From positions 558,001-622,000 of the forward strand of contig JAAROD010000081.1 of assembly GCA_012274445.1 (NCBI GenBank): a stretch of 64,000 bases of DNA. The letters are read 5' to 3'. The first letter of the stretch is position 1. Each line of letters opens with the position of its first letter. The position numbers were made by a program, and so were the translations under genes. Origin of the DNA: Sclerotiophoma versabilis (lineage: Eukaryota; Ascomycota; Dothideomycetes; Pleosporales; Didymellaceae). Below the pieces are notes generated by a model. That model saw nothing but the letters and a program-made list of their open reading frames with translations. It made no database searches and was not told where the DNA came from. Shown one piece after another: positions 1-12,000 of the stretch.

Positions 1-405
1 CATGGATGTTTGGACAAAATCTATTCATTCGGGGTCCAGAAGACTTGCTACAAGGTCGAGCTCACAGCAATGTGGTATCCAGGACAGTCGATACCATGCT
101 GGGGTCTTGCGGTACGTCATACAGAGTGGGCCACTCATCTTGCTGAGCTCGAGCGTCTACAGACTGGTCATCAAGCTAACTGGAGCGATACGCTTGACAC
201 GTTTTTACCGGACAACGGTGGCTCCTCGACTTGGGCAGATGAAAATGGTGACGATTTCGGCGTTGGTGGTTTGAGCCTCGACAGCGATGCTGATAAGCCA
301 CCTCAACCTCAATCTCGAGAAGGAATTCGTACCCTGACGAACATACTGTTGCAGCTTTCAGGTATCGTCAGCGCTGTAACATCGGGTGCAGGCATTCAGA
401 TTTGA
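1..405 (+). CDS. 3' part of an unidentified protein gene, cut by the left edge
   Basis: The frame is open from the first base and runs to a stop at 403-405, giving about 134 residues. It has no ATG near its start, so this is most likely a last exon whose upstream part lies outside the window. The residues look protein-like: a Trp/Cys-rich first half, then an acidic Asp/Gly-rich stretch and a hydrophobic tail. I do not recognise a family. The region just downstream is non-coding, and the next coding-like sequence (924-2402) is on the other strand and damaged, so this too could be a remnant. Confidence 0.35.
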   Translation, partial: HGCLDKIYSFGVQKTCYKVELTAMWYPGQSIPCWGLAVRHTEWATHLAELERLQTGHQANWSDTLDTFLPDNGGSSTWADENGDDFGVGGLSLDSDADKPPQPQSREGIRTLTNILLQLSGIVSAVTSGAGIQI

Positions 406-923
406 TCCTGAACCTGGATCAAGATGCGAGATCCCGCTCTAACAAGCGATGACTAAGAGGAAATGACAGCATTTGCTAGTGTACAGAGTTTCAGGTGCCT
501 CCTGGGTACAACAGATAGAGCAAAGATTCCAAGGGAGTAGTCCTTCTTCAAAGGACAAGTTGCTGCCTTTCTCTGCCTTTGGCACTACGATGTTTGATCT
601 GTCGCCAGGCGTGACGTAAGACAGTAATAACGGCTACATTCTATTCCTTATGCTCCTTCTGGCTTCCCATTCTTTGCAAAAGTATTCGGTATTCTTAGTA
701 ACTTCTAAACGTTAGCACTGTTCGACCAACCCAAGCATACATGTTCCTCTTCACGAAATGTGACATTACTCTAGAGCTGTAGCTTGCACTTGTTGTCTCA
801 CACAACATTGTGTCTTTGCTGGGACAGAACAGGTAGCTATGCCAACACGTATCCAACAGCTCAAACGCTACACGTACCTACAAACTCTTCTTCATAGTTT
901 GCTCTACCTTTTTTCTGCTAAAA
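406..923. other. Intergenic, nothing recognised
   Basis: This is AT-richer sequence between two tail-to-tail coding remnants. I see no open frame of useful length, no RNA gene and no clear repeat. It would hold the two convergent 3' ends. Confidence 0.5.
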
Positions 924-2402
924 CTACAGTATAGGCCTCAAATTATTCATATCTCGTAGCACATTTCCCTTTGTAAAATGTCTACAAAGGTATCGTTGCC
1001 AAACTTGAGAGAAAGACATATCAGTGAGGTCCAAAAAAGAGAAGTCATCTGAAGAAACTGCAAGTCCATGTGGTTGTTCGATCTCTACAGTCGTGCTTTG
1101 GGATGTTTGGTCGTCAGGCCGATCGCAAAGACTAACACAGTCGGCCTCAATAGATGGTAGAGAAAGGAAAGACGCCATGGTCGGTACACAGCCGGGCCCA
1201 TTCAAGAGCGCAGTAGCAGGATATTTATCACCGATTTGCTGTCCGGTACTATGTGTTGCAGCTGGGCCATTGTGGGTAGACGGTATGGAGACTTCATTCG
1301 GCGCATGAATTTCAATTTCTTATCCGTCGTCGACCCGGCGCTTTTTGCTGGGTGGCGATCGAGCCGTCCCACTCTTACCTGTTTCCTTTAACGCTTCGGC
1401 ATTCAGAGTATCAACGGCACGGTCAAATATGGTATCAAGTGCAGCGTCTTCCTCTGTCGTCAGTCGTTGCATTGTACCATTCTTAGCAGAGTCTTCCAAT
1501 CCGGACTTCAGCAGAATAAGGAGGCGACGATATCGAGATTCTACTGATTCTGCAACTACTATTGTTCAGCTTCGAGCTCAGAACGACGCATAGTAGGTGG
1601 CTGTGTCTTCTAAGCCATTCTCTTAGGTTCCGACTTGAACGTACTCTTCGCCATTGATCCTGGTCTTTCTCGTCTCAATTCCGATGTCTGTTCCTTCTGC
1701 AACGATGTTTTCCAAACATTGAACTTTATCATCTTCCAAAGATTCTCCTACCCAGCCTATGTACCATTTGCAATATTTTCCACGATGGCCTCGGAAGTCT
1801 GCTGATATCCGTTCATTTGTGCACTGGCCGGAATAGTGATGGCTCTGGTCCTCTGATCATGAGGATCACCTAAGAAGGCCTTGGTCTCAAGGTGCACGTG
1901 CGAGAGCCTTGGATACGGTTCGCCAAATCCCTCGAAAGCCTCCAAAGAACTGTCACTTGGATCGAAAGACCCAAAATAGCGAAGTGCGTCCCGACTTGGA
2001 ATTATTGAAAGTAGAGTGTAAGATTGTAGATTATAGGACGTCAAAGACGAGCTATTGGAGTAAACAAGCTAGCCCAAATGGGTAATAGGCACCCGTGGAA
2101 ACCTCCTTCTCAACAGGAATTGGAGATAGGGCGGAGGCGAAGAGCGCTGACGGATCGCCATAGTACAGCTCGCCCCATGGATATTCGTCGACCAAAGATG
2201 GCGATGTTACGATAGACGCTTCCTTCAATGATGCTCCACTATAGCTACTGTCTAATTAAGAAGGCTCGGAGGTCAAGCATGGCATTTCGTCAATAGGCTC
2301 AGGTCGCTCGAGTCCAATCGTGTGGCAGTCATCATACCAGTTCATATACCAATACCGTCCTCCTATGGCTTCACCTGTAGAAGAAATCGCTGACGTGATG
2401 GG
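924..2402 (-). pseudogene. Decayed or heavily interrupted protein gene, unknown family
   Basis: Read on the minus strand, three long coding-like stretches follow one another but not in one frame. From 2402 down, an open frame containing YWYMNWYDD runs to a TAA near 2258 and continues in the same frame to about 2050. It then shifts to the frame of 2044-1757, and shifts again near 1770. A good intron fits below that: GT at about 1645, ending TTGCAG, rejoining as ...GEE|SVESRYRR. A second possible 60-nt intron begins GTAAGAGT near 1378 and removes a stop after a basic KKRR motif, joining to the final frame that ends at 924. One intron reading cannot remove the TAA near 2258 or the two frame shifts, so I call it a pseudogene. 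Sequencing error or a many-intron gene are alternatives. No domain recognised. Confidence 0.45.
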
Positions 2403-3221
2403 TCAGGCAGTTGAGTAGTGATTATGTCGCCTCGTGCTGTGTCTGGGCGCGACTATGTTTTACTTGTTTCAATCAAAGACAATGGAAAACTTCGAAGTAT
2501 GGGCGATCAGTGTCCCTTTTGCAAGTTAAAGACCCCCCAACATAATGCTGCATGTAGGCCTCCGTCGTCCGCGTGGTGTTCGGAGTGGCAGTAGGTGTTC
2601 CTCTGTCGGAGATGTAGTGACTAGCCGTAAGTCGTACTTTCGTTATTTTCTACTTAGGCGTTCGCAATGGACACAATTCAGCAGTGCGACGTTGGGCTGT
2701 TTCTTATAAGACTGACTCCCTGTGATGGTGCAGTAGTTAATGCCGTGTGGGATGGGTTGTGCAGCGGATGTCAGATAGTGCGAAGGTGGAAACTGCGAAC
2801 TTTCGCTGAAGAGCTCTCGACCAATCGTCCACAGCCACAATCGAAAATCGAGCTATATATGTATCACGACACCTAGATTATGCACAGCCTGAGATTAAGT
2901 TCAACCAATTAGACGTGGTCTGATACTGTAAACTAGTTGTTAGAGTTGCGATGTCCGGACAGCGCGAAGAGTCGCACTCTTGTATGCTTCAAAATTCCAC
3001 AGCAATATCTCTTACGACAGATAGGCACACAGCCTGCAAATTTCCGTTACCTTACTTCTCACGCTCAATTCTGACAGCTAGACGGTATCTATGAAGCGGC
3101 TCGGCTTGTTCTTGTAGGTGACATTGGCAAATATGTGGTGTGAACATTGTTCGCTTGGATCATCAGTCCAACTTACAGTCGTATCTCTGCATTAGAGCTG
3201 TCACTCTTCCAAAGTATCAAT
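2403..3221. other. Intergenic, nothing convincing
   Basis: Short frames on both strands near 2640-2880 look like chance. No repeat, RNA gene or strong promoter signal was seen. Confidence 0.45.
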
Positions 3222-3896
3222 ATGTCATCGACCAATGACACGTCTCTAACCATGTCCTCTTACAACCTGGATCCCATAGACTCGGAGAAAGACACAGAAT
3301 GGCTCGTTGCTGTTTCGCGCAAGCATGGAACACAATTACACACGCTTCAGATTGGACTCAAGCAGACAGGAGCTACTATCATGAACCACATCAAGAGGGA
3401 ATACGAAGCAACCAAGCCTGTCGAACGCTGGATTCATACCCGCCTTACGCTTGGAGATGCAACAATCTCTCGAATAAGGCTTTCAAAGTTTGTCTGTAAA
3501 TCTGTCAACTAAATAAACCAGCTTTGTATCGGGGACCCGGAGGCTCATGACTATCCTCGTGAAGTTATCGTCGACTCTAGTATCCCTCGCCCAGACCTCA
3601 CCGAGGCTTTCCACAACCCCTAGCTTCTCCGCGGCTTGAGCTTTGCCTCGACAAGCATACAGTTCATCTCGAGTACCAGTTCATACCATGCTATCCTTGT
3701 CAGAATGAACATCAGCTCGGTTGCTATGATTGGCGTTCTTGTTGCGGTCGTAGTGTTCTCTGCCATGATTGGTCTCGCTGCAGGATCTTGGACTCACGAC
3801 GTTCAAGTTGGGTTTGGAGTGTCTGCTGGAATTGTTAGCATCCTTACTATCGTCCAGACATCGATACTTGGAATGGAACACATGAAGTTGAAGTGA
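3222..3896 (+). pseudogene. Broken gene for a small protein with two C-terminal membrane helices
   Basis: From an ATG at 3222 one reading frame is coding-like over 225 codons but is interrupted by two in-frame stops, TAA at 3510-3512 and TAG at about 3618. Between and after the stops the same frame stays plausible (GDPEAHDYPRE..., then two hydrophobic helices around ISSVAMIGVLVAVVVF and GVSAGIVSILTIVQ), ending at 3896. A 33-nt GTTTGT...CCAG segment could be proposed as an intron over the first stop, but it is shorter than any other intron in this window. The arrangement of a soluble N-terminus plus a C-terminal helix pair resembles fungal DUF6594-type proteins, which is only an impression. 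A real multi-intron gene is possible. Confidence 0.35.
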
Positions 3897-4577
3897 AATT
3901 ACGTACTGTTACTTTATTTTCCTCTTCTGTGATAATCCCAGTCCATCCAAAATATCGCAATCTGGACTTTGCTTTTTTTTTATTTTTTTATTTTTTTTTT
4001 GTAGGAAGTTTCTCAGGAGCCCTAAAAGCATGCAGTGACTGCCTGCCTGATGATTCGGAGCGGAGCGCAAGCGTGAATGCACCAAACCGCACACTCCGCG
4101 CCTACCGACCAAAAACAGGCATGACAGTACCTCTATTACCTTCGTTTGGGACCATTCTCCGCATCTTCATCGTTCGACGCATGTCCTGCATCATAGTGAA
4201 TGCGACAGGTGTCCAAAGGCAGAGTTGGCAAGATATGTGAAAAGACCTTGCTGTGAAGTGTGGGAAGTTAGAAAGGCTGGATTTGGTAATCTGGAGACTA
4301 CGATGACCTTGGGAAAGCGACATGACAGATGGGAAGGAGTGAATCAGTGGTTACGGGAGGGCTTGCTGGCGGGGGCGAATAGGCGTTTGGTTGATGGACC
4401 ATGGTTCTGAATTGTAGGTATGAGATCTGGGGACGAAATGTATGAGCTTGGGTGCTCCCATTCGAGAGAGGTTATTAGACAACGAAGCTCTAGCCATAGG
4501 GACGAAGAGTGAGCGCCTGAGAGCACCAACTTCTGCTGCCATGTAAGTATCTTCCATTAGTCTCTAAAATGAGCATT
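3897..4577. other. Intergenic with T-rich tract
   Basis: It contains a T-rich run at about 3969-4001 and otherwise no coding signal on either strand. The TRP4 3' end lies at its right border, so its 3' untranslated region and terminator should be here on the minus strand. Confidence 0.5.
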
Positions 4578-5917
4578 CTAAGCCACCCTGTTAGTGACCT
4601 CGACGAAGTTTTGCCACTGTCTGTATGCCTCGCCACTCGAGATAGCCCACTTCGCCCTCCTTACACCCTCTTTCCAGCGTCCGCCGCCAGGGCCAACTTC
4701 TTTGATAACATTGCCATCGTCTCCTTCGCCCATGTTGCTTGTGTCTGCATCGCAGATACCGCTGATTACAAGCAAAGCAGCAGTGTTAATGTAGACGAAA
4801 TGCAGAATGGGGTCGTCAGGTGAAACCTCACCCGACAAGATCCTCATCAGGATTTCTGCGTTCTTCTCCGGTGATTGGCCAGGTGACACTTCGCTCAATG
4901 GGTGTGTCGGTAGGCCGAAGTCTTCGGGAGAGAGCTTGAAGAAGTTGATATCAACCTCACCAGATGCGTTCTCTTGCAGGCGCCAGCAGTGCGTTGGTCC
5001 TGCGCAGGAGAGCTCGTCTAGCTCCTCATCACCGCACATTACCAGAGCTTTTCTTGCACCAGATTGACGGAGTGCTTCAGCAAAATCCGGGGCAATCTCT
5101 TTGCGGGCTACACCGAGGACTCGAGCTTCAATCTGGTCGTGCAGGGGGTTTGCGAGGGGTCCAAGAAGGTTGAAGATTGTGCGCCAGCCGAGCTGCTTGC
5201 GAATCGAAGCAGCATGCCTGGCACCGGGATGGAAAATTGGTGCATACAGGAAGGCGTAGTTAGATTCCGAGTAGATTTCGTTGATAGTCCTGGGTGCGAC
5301 TGCGGTGATTATTGGGGCCTTTGGCGGAGCGCAGGCCAGAAGATCTGCCGACCCTGAACGCGATGTCGATGCTTTGTTGCCGTGCTTTGCTACCATAAGC
5401 AGTGCACTAGCAAGGATGGAGGATGTTGTTGAGATGTTGAAGGTGTTGTGCGAGTCACCTCCTGTGCCAACGATGTCAACCTAGACGTGTATTAGCTATA
5501 TGTCAAGTAACCATATATGGTATGGTTCGATCTCCGTGAAAATGTAGGGCTGCAAATCCGGGAATAAACGTGAAGATTACTTACCAGCCCTCCATTGTAG
5601 TTGCCCTCCTTCCTTCCACGCTTCTGAAGGACTTTGCTGAGCGACTCGAAATCAATCTTCGTTGAAAAGTCCCGCATAGCCTTGGAGCACTTTGCAAGTA
5701 CTTCAGCCTGTCTGTCTTCGTCTGTGAAATGGAGACATGTCAACAGAGCACCCATCTGGACCTCTGATAGACTGTTTGTGAAAATCAAGGAAAGAGCAGC
5801 AGCGATCTCATCTGCGGTAGGTTTCGTCGACGCTGTCTCGTGCCAGAGTCGTTTGAGAAGCGGTGTAATCGAGACCTTGGGGTCCTCATCGTTTGCTGTT
5901 GATATTGTGGACGCCAT
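4578..5917 (-). CDS. TRP4: Anthranilate phosphoribosyltransferase (TRP4/trpD family)
   Basis: This enzyme transfers the phosphoribosyl group of PRPP to anthranilate, the second committed step of tryptophan synthesis, in the cytosol. Exons on the minus strand are 5917-5585 and 5480-4578, total 1236 nt, 411 aa. The intron (5584-5481) starts GTAAGT and ends CTAG. The second exon opens with VDIVGTGGD, the PRPP-binding glycine motif, followed by NTFNIST and KHGN, and later LGPLANP, all hallmarks of the family. The N-terminal helical domain (residues about 15-110) is encoded by exon 1. In fungi the protein is monofunctional, as here. The ATG at 5917 sits 432 bp from the divergent MAK21 start, so the two genes share a promoter region. 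The call is secure. The length is ordinary for the family. Confidence 0.95.
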
Positions 5918-6349
5918 GTTTGCTATCGTATCGTCTAACCCGTTCCTGATGCTTTCTCTAAAGCAGGTGCTGCAGAGGTCCGCGGGGTAGATGGAGGGGC
6001 AGTTCTATTGTGCAGCAGCGGCGCGTCCGATATCTGACTGACCTCAGAAAAGCTCAATTGTTATTTGACAGGCAGCTGAAGCCCCTTTCATATACCTGAA
6101 GAGCTTCGCCGTGTTGACTCACTAATCCGGAGATCCCAATGACTTCCGCAAGTCGAAGCAGGGCCGCACTAGGCCAGGCCAAGCTAGCGCGCCGGGCGCG
6201 AGGCGAAATGATTCACCGCGCGTCCGTGCGCCTCTGTCAAATTTCGACTACGCGACTGTCGCAAACGGCGTGTCAAAGGTCAAGACGTGTCAGAGAATCC
6301 TCTCTGATAGATCTTGCAGCGATACGCCCCGCGACGCCGAATACCTCAA
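5918..6349. promoter_or_regulatory. Shared divergent promoter, TRP4 / MAK21
   Basis: This is the only space between the two divergent start codons. It is GC-rich near 6180-6260 (repeated CGCG steps). I could not identify a convincing TATA box or a GCN4/CPC1-type TGACTCA site, though a TGACTCA-like TTGACTCACT occurs at about 6115-6124 and would suit amino-acid control of TRP4. Confidence 0.5.
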
Positions 6350-9041
6350 ATGGGGAAGAAGCGGACCCATGCTGAGACTAAGGATGGCTTCACGAAGCCG
6401 CCTCTGGGCCAGGACCGGGTGAAGAACGATAAGAAGGATGCGCGCAAGGGTGGAGATGCCGGAAAGAAGCGCTCGGCATTGGTAGGGATATGTTAGCGAT
6501 GTCTGTGAGATGGTGGGCTAACATGCGCACTAGATATTCAAGGTGCAGCCAGAATGGCACACTGTAGAGCTGCCGCAGCTTCCCATAGTAGAGAACCCTA
6601 CGATACCCCCGAAATATATCCTCGACGACCTTCACGCCTACGCGGACGAGCTTCTGGAAGCCGAAACGAACGAGTACGCCGCCTCTCATATGTCCAAGGA
6701 TGCGTCGCACAAGTTCATGTCAACCATCATGGCATCTGGTACCATGGAGGATAAGGTCTCAGCTCTGACACTGTTGGTTCAAGAGTCGCCATTGCACACT
6801 ACCCGCGCTTTCGAGCAGCTGCTGGGACTGTCGCGCAAGAAGAGCAGGAGTGCTGCCATGATGGCTTTGGCTGCGCTCAAGGATTTGCTGGGACAGGGTG
6901 TTCTGCTGCCACCGGATAGGAAGTTGAAGGCCTTCGCACGACAGCCAGGTCTCCTAAGCGCGCTGCAAGGAAAGAACATGCACTGGAAGTACGGCGAGAA
7001 GCTGCCCGGCGAGCTGCAGAAGATCCACTTGATTGCATGGTCGTACGAGGATTGGCTGAAGAAGCAGTACTTCGAGATGCTCAAGATCATCGAAGGCTGG
7101 ACCAATGACGAAGTCGAGTACTCGCGAAACCGCGCTGTAACCTTTGTTTGGGAGCTGTTGAAGGAGAAGCCAGAACAAGAAGAGAACCTGCTCAGGCTGC
7201 TAATCAACAAGCTTGGAGACAAAGAGAAGAAGGTGTCATCGCGAGCGTCATATCTGCTGCTCCAGCTTCAGATCACTCACCCGCTGATGAAGAGCGTTAT
7301 CATCAACTCAATCGAGTCAGACCTGATCTTCCGACCGAACCAGAGCGCACACGCCAAGTACTACGCCGTCATTACTCTCAACCAGACCGTCCTCAGTGTG
7401 AAAGAGCAAGAAGTTGCTAACAAGTTGCTTGAGATTTATTTCAGTATCTTCCTTGGCCTGCTCAAGAACCAGAAGGATCACGAGAAGGAAGAGAAGAAGA
7501 TTGCCGTGCTTAATAAAAAGGGTGAAGTGCAAGGTGGTGGGGCTTTGCCCGGAAAGATGGCAAGGAAGAAGGCCGAGAAGGAGGCTACGATGGCATTCAA
7601 GGTTGCGGACGAGTCCAGAGAAAAGTTGATCTCCGCTATTCTTACGGGTGTCAACCGCGCTTTCCCCTTCGCCAAGACCGACGATGCCAACTTCGAGGAA
7701 CAGCTCAACACCATCTACCAGGTCACTCACTCTTCCAACTTCAATACTGGTATCCAGGCCATGACCCTCATCCAGCAAATCTCTATCACCAAAAATATCT
7801 CCACCGATCGATTCTACCGGACACTGTACGAATCTCTCCTCGACCCTCGTCTCATTACGACTTCCAAGCACATCATGTACCTCAATCTTCTCTATCGGTC
7901 ACTCAAAGCGGATACCAGCGTCAAGCGCGTCAAGGCTTTCGTCAAGCGCTTACTTCAGATCATTCACATGCACGAGCCTCCTTTCATTTGCGGTGTTCTT
8001 TATCTCGTCAACGAACTCATCACGACCTTCCCCAGCATCAAATCTATGTTGTCGACACCAGAAGACAACGTCGATGATGGTGAGGACGAGCACTTTGAGG
8101 ATGTACCTGAGGATGGTGAAGAGAAGGCGGATGAGAAGAAGCCTGTTAAGCCTGCTTATGACGCTCGGAAACGAGATCCCGAGCACGCTCAAGCAGACTT
8201 GTCATGCCTGTGGGAGCTGCTGCCACTCCAAGCACATTACCATCCTTCAGTGCACGTCTTGGCCTCGAAGATCATTCACCAGGAAGCTATCAAGGAGAAG
8301 CCTGATCCAACGATCTACACTCTTATGAACTTCCTTGATAAGTTTTCCTTCCGCAACGCAAAGACCAAGGTGCAAGGCGTGCATGGCTCCTCTATCATGC
8401 AGCCTATGTCTGGCACTTCCAAGGCGGCCGACTACCTCATCACATCCCGCGAGGGCGACCGTACCCACGACCCTCTCAACTCAGAGTCTTTCTGGCGCAA
8501 GAAGGTCGACGACGTGCGCGACGACGAAGTCTTCTTCCACACCTACTTCGAAAAGGCCGGCAAAGCCAAGCAGGCCGACAAGAAGGCGAAGAAGAAGAGC
8601 AAGAAGGACGAGAGCGACGACGAGAGCGGCGAAGACGAAATCTGGAAGGCCCTTGTCAAGTCGCGACCAGATGTCGAAGGCGATGGCGGCGATGACGACT
8701 TCGACGATATCGACATGGATGACATGATGAGCGACTCTGATGCCGAAGGTGGCGTCACTATGGACGATGGTGTTGAACTCAACCTTGGCAGTGACGACGA
8801 GGAAGAAGCTCCTGCACCTGCTGACGACGACGAGGACGACTTTGAAAATTTCGACCTCGACGATGAAGACGCGTTCATGGACGACGAAGATGACATCCCC
8901 GTCGACCTCGACATGGGCGATGATGCAGAAGACGCCGATGCCAAAGACGGCAGGAAGAAGAAGAAGAGGAAGCTCAAGCAGCTCCCCACCTTTGCCTCCG
9001 CAGAGGACTACGCGAAGCTCATTGGTGACGATAGCGAGTAG
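6350..9041 (+). CDS. MAK21: Ribosome biogenesis factor MAK21/NOC1 (CBF/Mak21 family)
   Basis: Noc1/Mak21 is needed for maturation and nuclear transport of 60S pre-ribosomes and works with Noc2 in the nucleolus. Exon 1 is 6350-6481 (MGKKRTHAETKDG, a lysine-rich nucleolar-type N-terminus). The intron is 6482-6533 (GTAGGG, branch GCTAAC, CTAG). Exon 2 is 6534-9041. Total 879 aa. Residues about 45-560 are helical repeats. The CBF/Mak21 core lies around 550-660, including the HYHPSVHVLASKII segment, and the C-terminal third is an acidic Asp/Glu-rich tail ending in a KKKKRK basic cluster. Yeast Mak21 is somewhat longer (about 1025 aa), mostly through its low-complexity parts. The start was chosen because the basic first exon splices in frame and the second exon has no suitable ATG at its border. 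Confidence 0.93.
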
Positions 9042-12000
9042 ACATAATTACTGGTCATGTATAGGACACCTGTGGAGCCAGCCGGAATGGGCGTTAGGCT
9101 ATGATGACAGGCGCATCGGGACGTTCACGGAGTTTTTGCATGCTTCTGGGCGACTTCATGTAGATATCCTTTGCTCTTGTAATGGCACCTTTTGAAGACA
9201 CCCTTCTCACACCGCTTTGTTCAGCACAAGATCGACAAAGTTCCAAGACGCTTGTGACTACGAGGCTCTTGCCTGGCAGCAATTCACCCCCGTGCATGTA
9301 CACATAGCCCTTGTTCATAGTGAATGCCCATCCGCCTCATCCTGAAATCACTTTGGAGAAAGCAGGCCATCTCAAGATCACTGATGAGTATAGACAAATG
9401 TTCTGCACGCTGATACAGAAAACAAGCACTGGCTCAAAGCCAAGACATGGTAACAGCCACATCAACCTTTGAAAACATGCAGCACAATTTAAATGAGAAT
9501 CGAGTCTATCCGGTGGAGTATTCTCCTCTTTCAACAGGAAGGAAGTTGACATGTTCCAACACCTACGCGCATCCGAGTACAACAAACAAACAAAACCACT
9601 ATAATCCCAAGAAGCTGTACCAGACAGTACAAGCCTGTAGATAGCCCGCTAAGTAGTGTTAATTACCCATCAAAAAGCTGGTTTGGTCCTCGCTCGAGGG
9701 AAAGTCCACAGAAAGAGAAAATCACCTTCAGATAGTACAGACACTGAAAAGTGACGACCAACGTACGTGCTCATGCTTCAACGTCTGGGATTGAGAGTGG
9801 GTGGATCTTTGATGGATGCCTGGGAGGCAGCCGGGATTTTTTTTTTAAATTTGCTCGGATCGATCGAACCCAGCGGTTTTGGTCTACGGAAGTGATATGT
9901 AGTAGTTTGAACCGTGCCTGGTTGGAGGGGACGAGTAGATGTGCATTTGCAACTGCGTGTGATTGGAAAGAAGCCCAGCGGTGGGTTGTGCTGGAGTTGG
10001 GTCTTGCTATGAGAGACGTGTGGATGCGGGTGCATAATGCGTAGCTTGCAGAAGTACGAAACAGTGGTTCAAGCAACATAGTATGTGCAACCATAAGAGC
10101 ATATCTGCATAACCCTACAACGTATGTCTTGTAGGAAATTGGCAGCAGTCTGAGCGGCAGCGGGTTCTATGGAGATCAACGCCATGCAGCTGTGGTTGTC
10201 GCAGCGGCTGTCATGGTTCGCGATACTGTTAGGCGCGGGGTTGGGAACGCTGGTGTTTCTCAGCTAAACGTTATGGCAGTGTAGAGTATCGAAGGTAATG
10301 GTTCTATTAGAACACGGCGTTTGGGATGTGGATTCTATCGAATCGACATTCGAGAAATGTAAAGTGTTTGGAAACGTAGAATGTACACGGAGATACTGTT
10401 TAATCTACAAGGGACTGACTCTCCCCGACACGCAGTGGAAGCTGTTCACCAGCGTCGTGAGGAGGCAGGCCAACCACTCCATTGTCGCCAAAAAATAAGT
10501 TGTTGAAGCGGTGGATACACCATTATTGGAGCCCAACATGATCTAACGTACCGACGATATGAGACAGGGTTCTCCAGAGTCCGCGACCTGCGAGACAACT
10601 GGAACATGTACGTGTATGGACTGTACACTTTGAAATCCCTTCCAGGGCCTTACCCCGACGCTCTTTATGTTTTCCAACAGTAGAGCAGCCAAGGATCATG
10701 AATGGGTTGCGAATGTAGCAGCACGATCGATGAATTCTTAGATACGTCTGTCTGCGAAAATCGAGGCGGGGCCTTGCTAGTTCGGTAAAGTGGGCTGCCA
10801 TTGATCTCCTTGCTCTTGTCTTGTGTATGAAAGAATCACGTAAGGAACAGTTTGATGTGTAGACAAGGAATGTGAAGAGATTCCCTGCAACGGTTTCACG
10901 TGAGTGCTTGTAGTCTGAACGAACTGCAAGCACACCCACCTGTCGATACTTGGCAAGGAAACTTGAAGAGACTTGCTTAATCGAGCCCTGACTGTGACTC
11001 GCTTCATGCCCTTCGTAACCTCACCAAGTACATCACCCTTGCGTACTCACTTCGCTAGTGCTGCGCAGATGAACTAAGATCACATATGTCTTTACAAGGT
11101 GGTACCACCTCATGTCACCTACGCACTAACGTACAACGACATTGCATTAGTAAAGGTGGAGAATGCTTGCCTACTCTCCAACGGCGCGTTGTCATGATTT
11201 GAGGGTATGTCGGATCCCCGGATGTCTGCCTTGCCTACTGTCAACACCAGCTGTGACCCGTTCACAACGCGACATGCATCTCCCTGGAATACTAATCAGC
11301 CTCGGCAAACTCTAACTCGAATGCCGATAAACCCACCGACTACAGTAGATAACTTGAAAGATCTGCAGGGAAGCGTGTTGCAATGAGTATGTTTCCCGAT
11401 TCGAAGGGAAAGAGTGAACGGGCCCGAGATGTACATGCGGCAGCGATCTCTGTTGTTGAGCCTTTGGTGACCAAGGATTTGGTATAGACGCGTATGCAGT
11501 GGGCCTCAAACGGCGCGGGGCACATGGGAGAGGCTGGAGAATGGTGACATAGGGAAAAATAAGCCGGGTAAATGATAGGCTGTAGTCACCTCGCAATAGT
11601 TGCAAAGCTGAGGCGTAGATGCAGCCCGGAAAATGCCGTGCAAGGTGCTGTCAGCCAGGCACCAATAGTTCGGTCAACGGGTAGGCTTCCTCGCGGCCAA
11701 AGAATCGCCCACACACTGCATAACTTGCTATTCTTTTATAGGACTTTACTCCCCACAACGACACAATAGTGGGGTTCTAAATCCACAGCTTTGTAGAACG
11801 ACCGACTCTCTATGTGTATGTGTTCTTCAGAGACTATGTGCCGCATTGTGGTAGTGTAAGCCTGCGCGGCAGGAGGAAACGTTGTGGTGTTCCTTTGATT
11901 GTTAGCGGTTTGGTGTACGGTGCCTTTTTTCGGCCGCATGGCTTCCCAAAGGAGCGTTGATAGACGGTTGAGGCGGTTCAAACTCGATAAGGTGAGTATA

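Noticed and set aside
5521..5536. GGTTCGATCTC resembling a tRNA B box
   Set aside because: It lies in the TRP4 intron and the surrounding bases do not form acceptor, D and anticodon stems.
8543..8989. 148-codon serine-rich minus-strand frame
   Set aside because: It is the reverse reading of the Asp/Glu-rich MAK21 tail.
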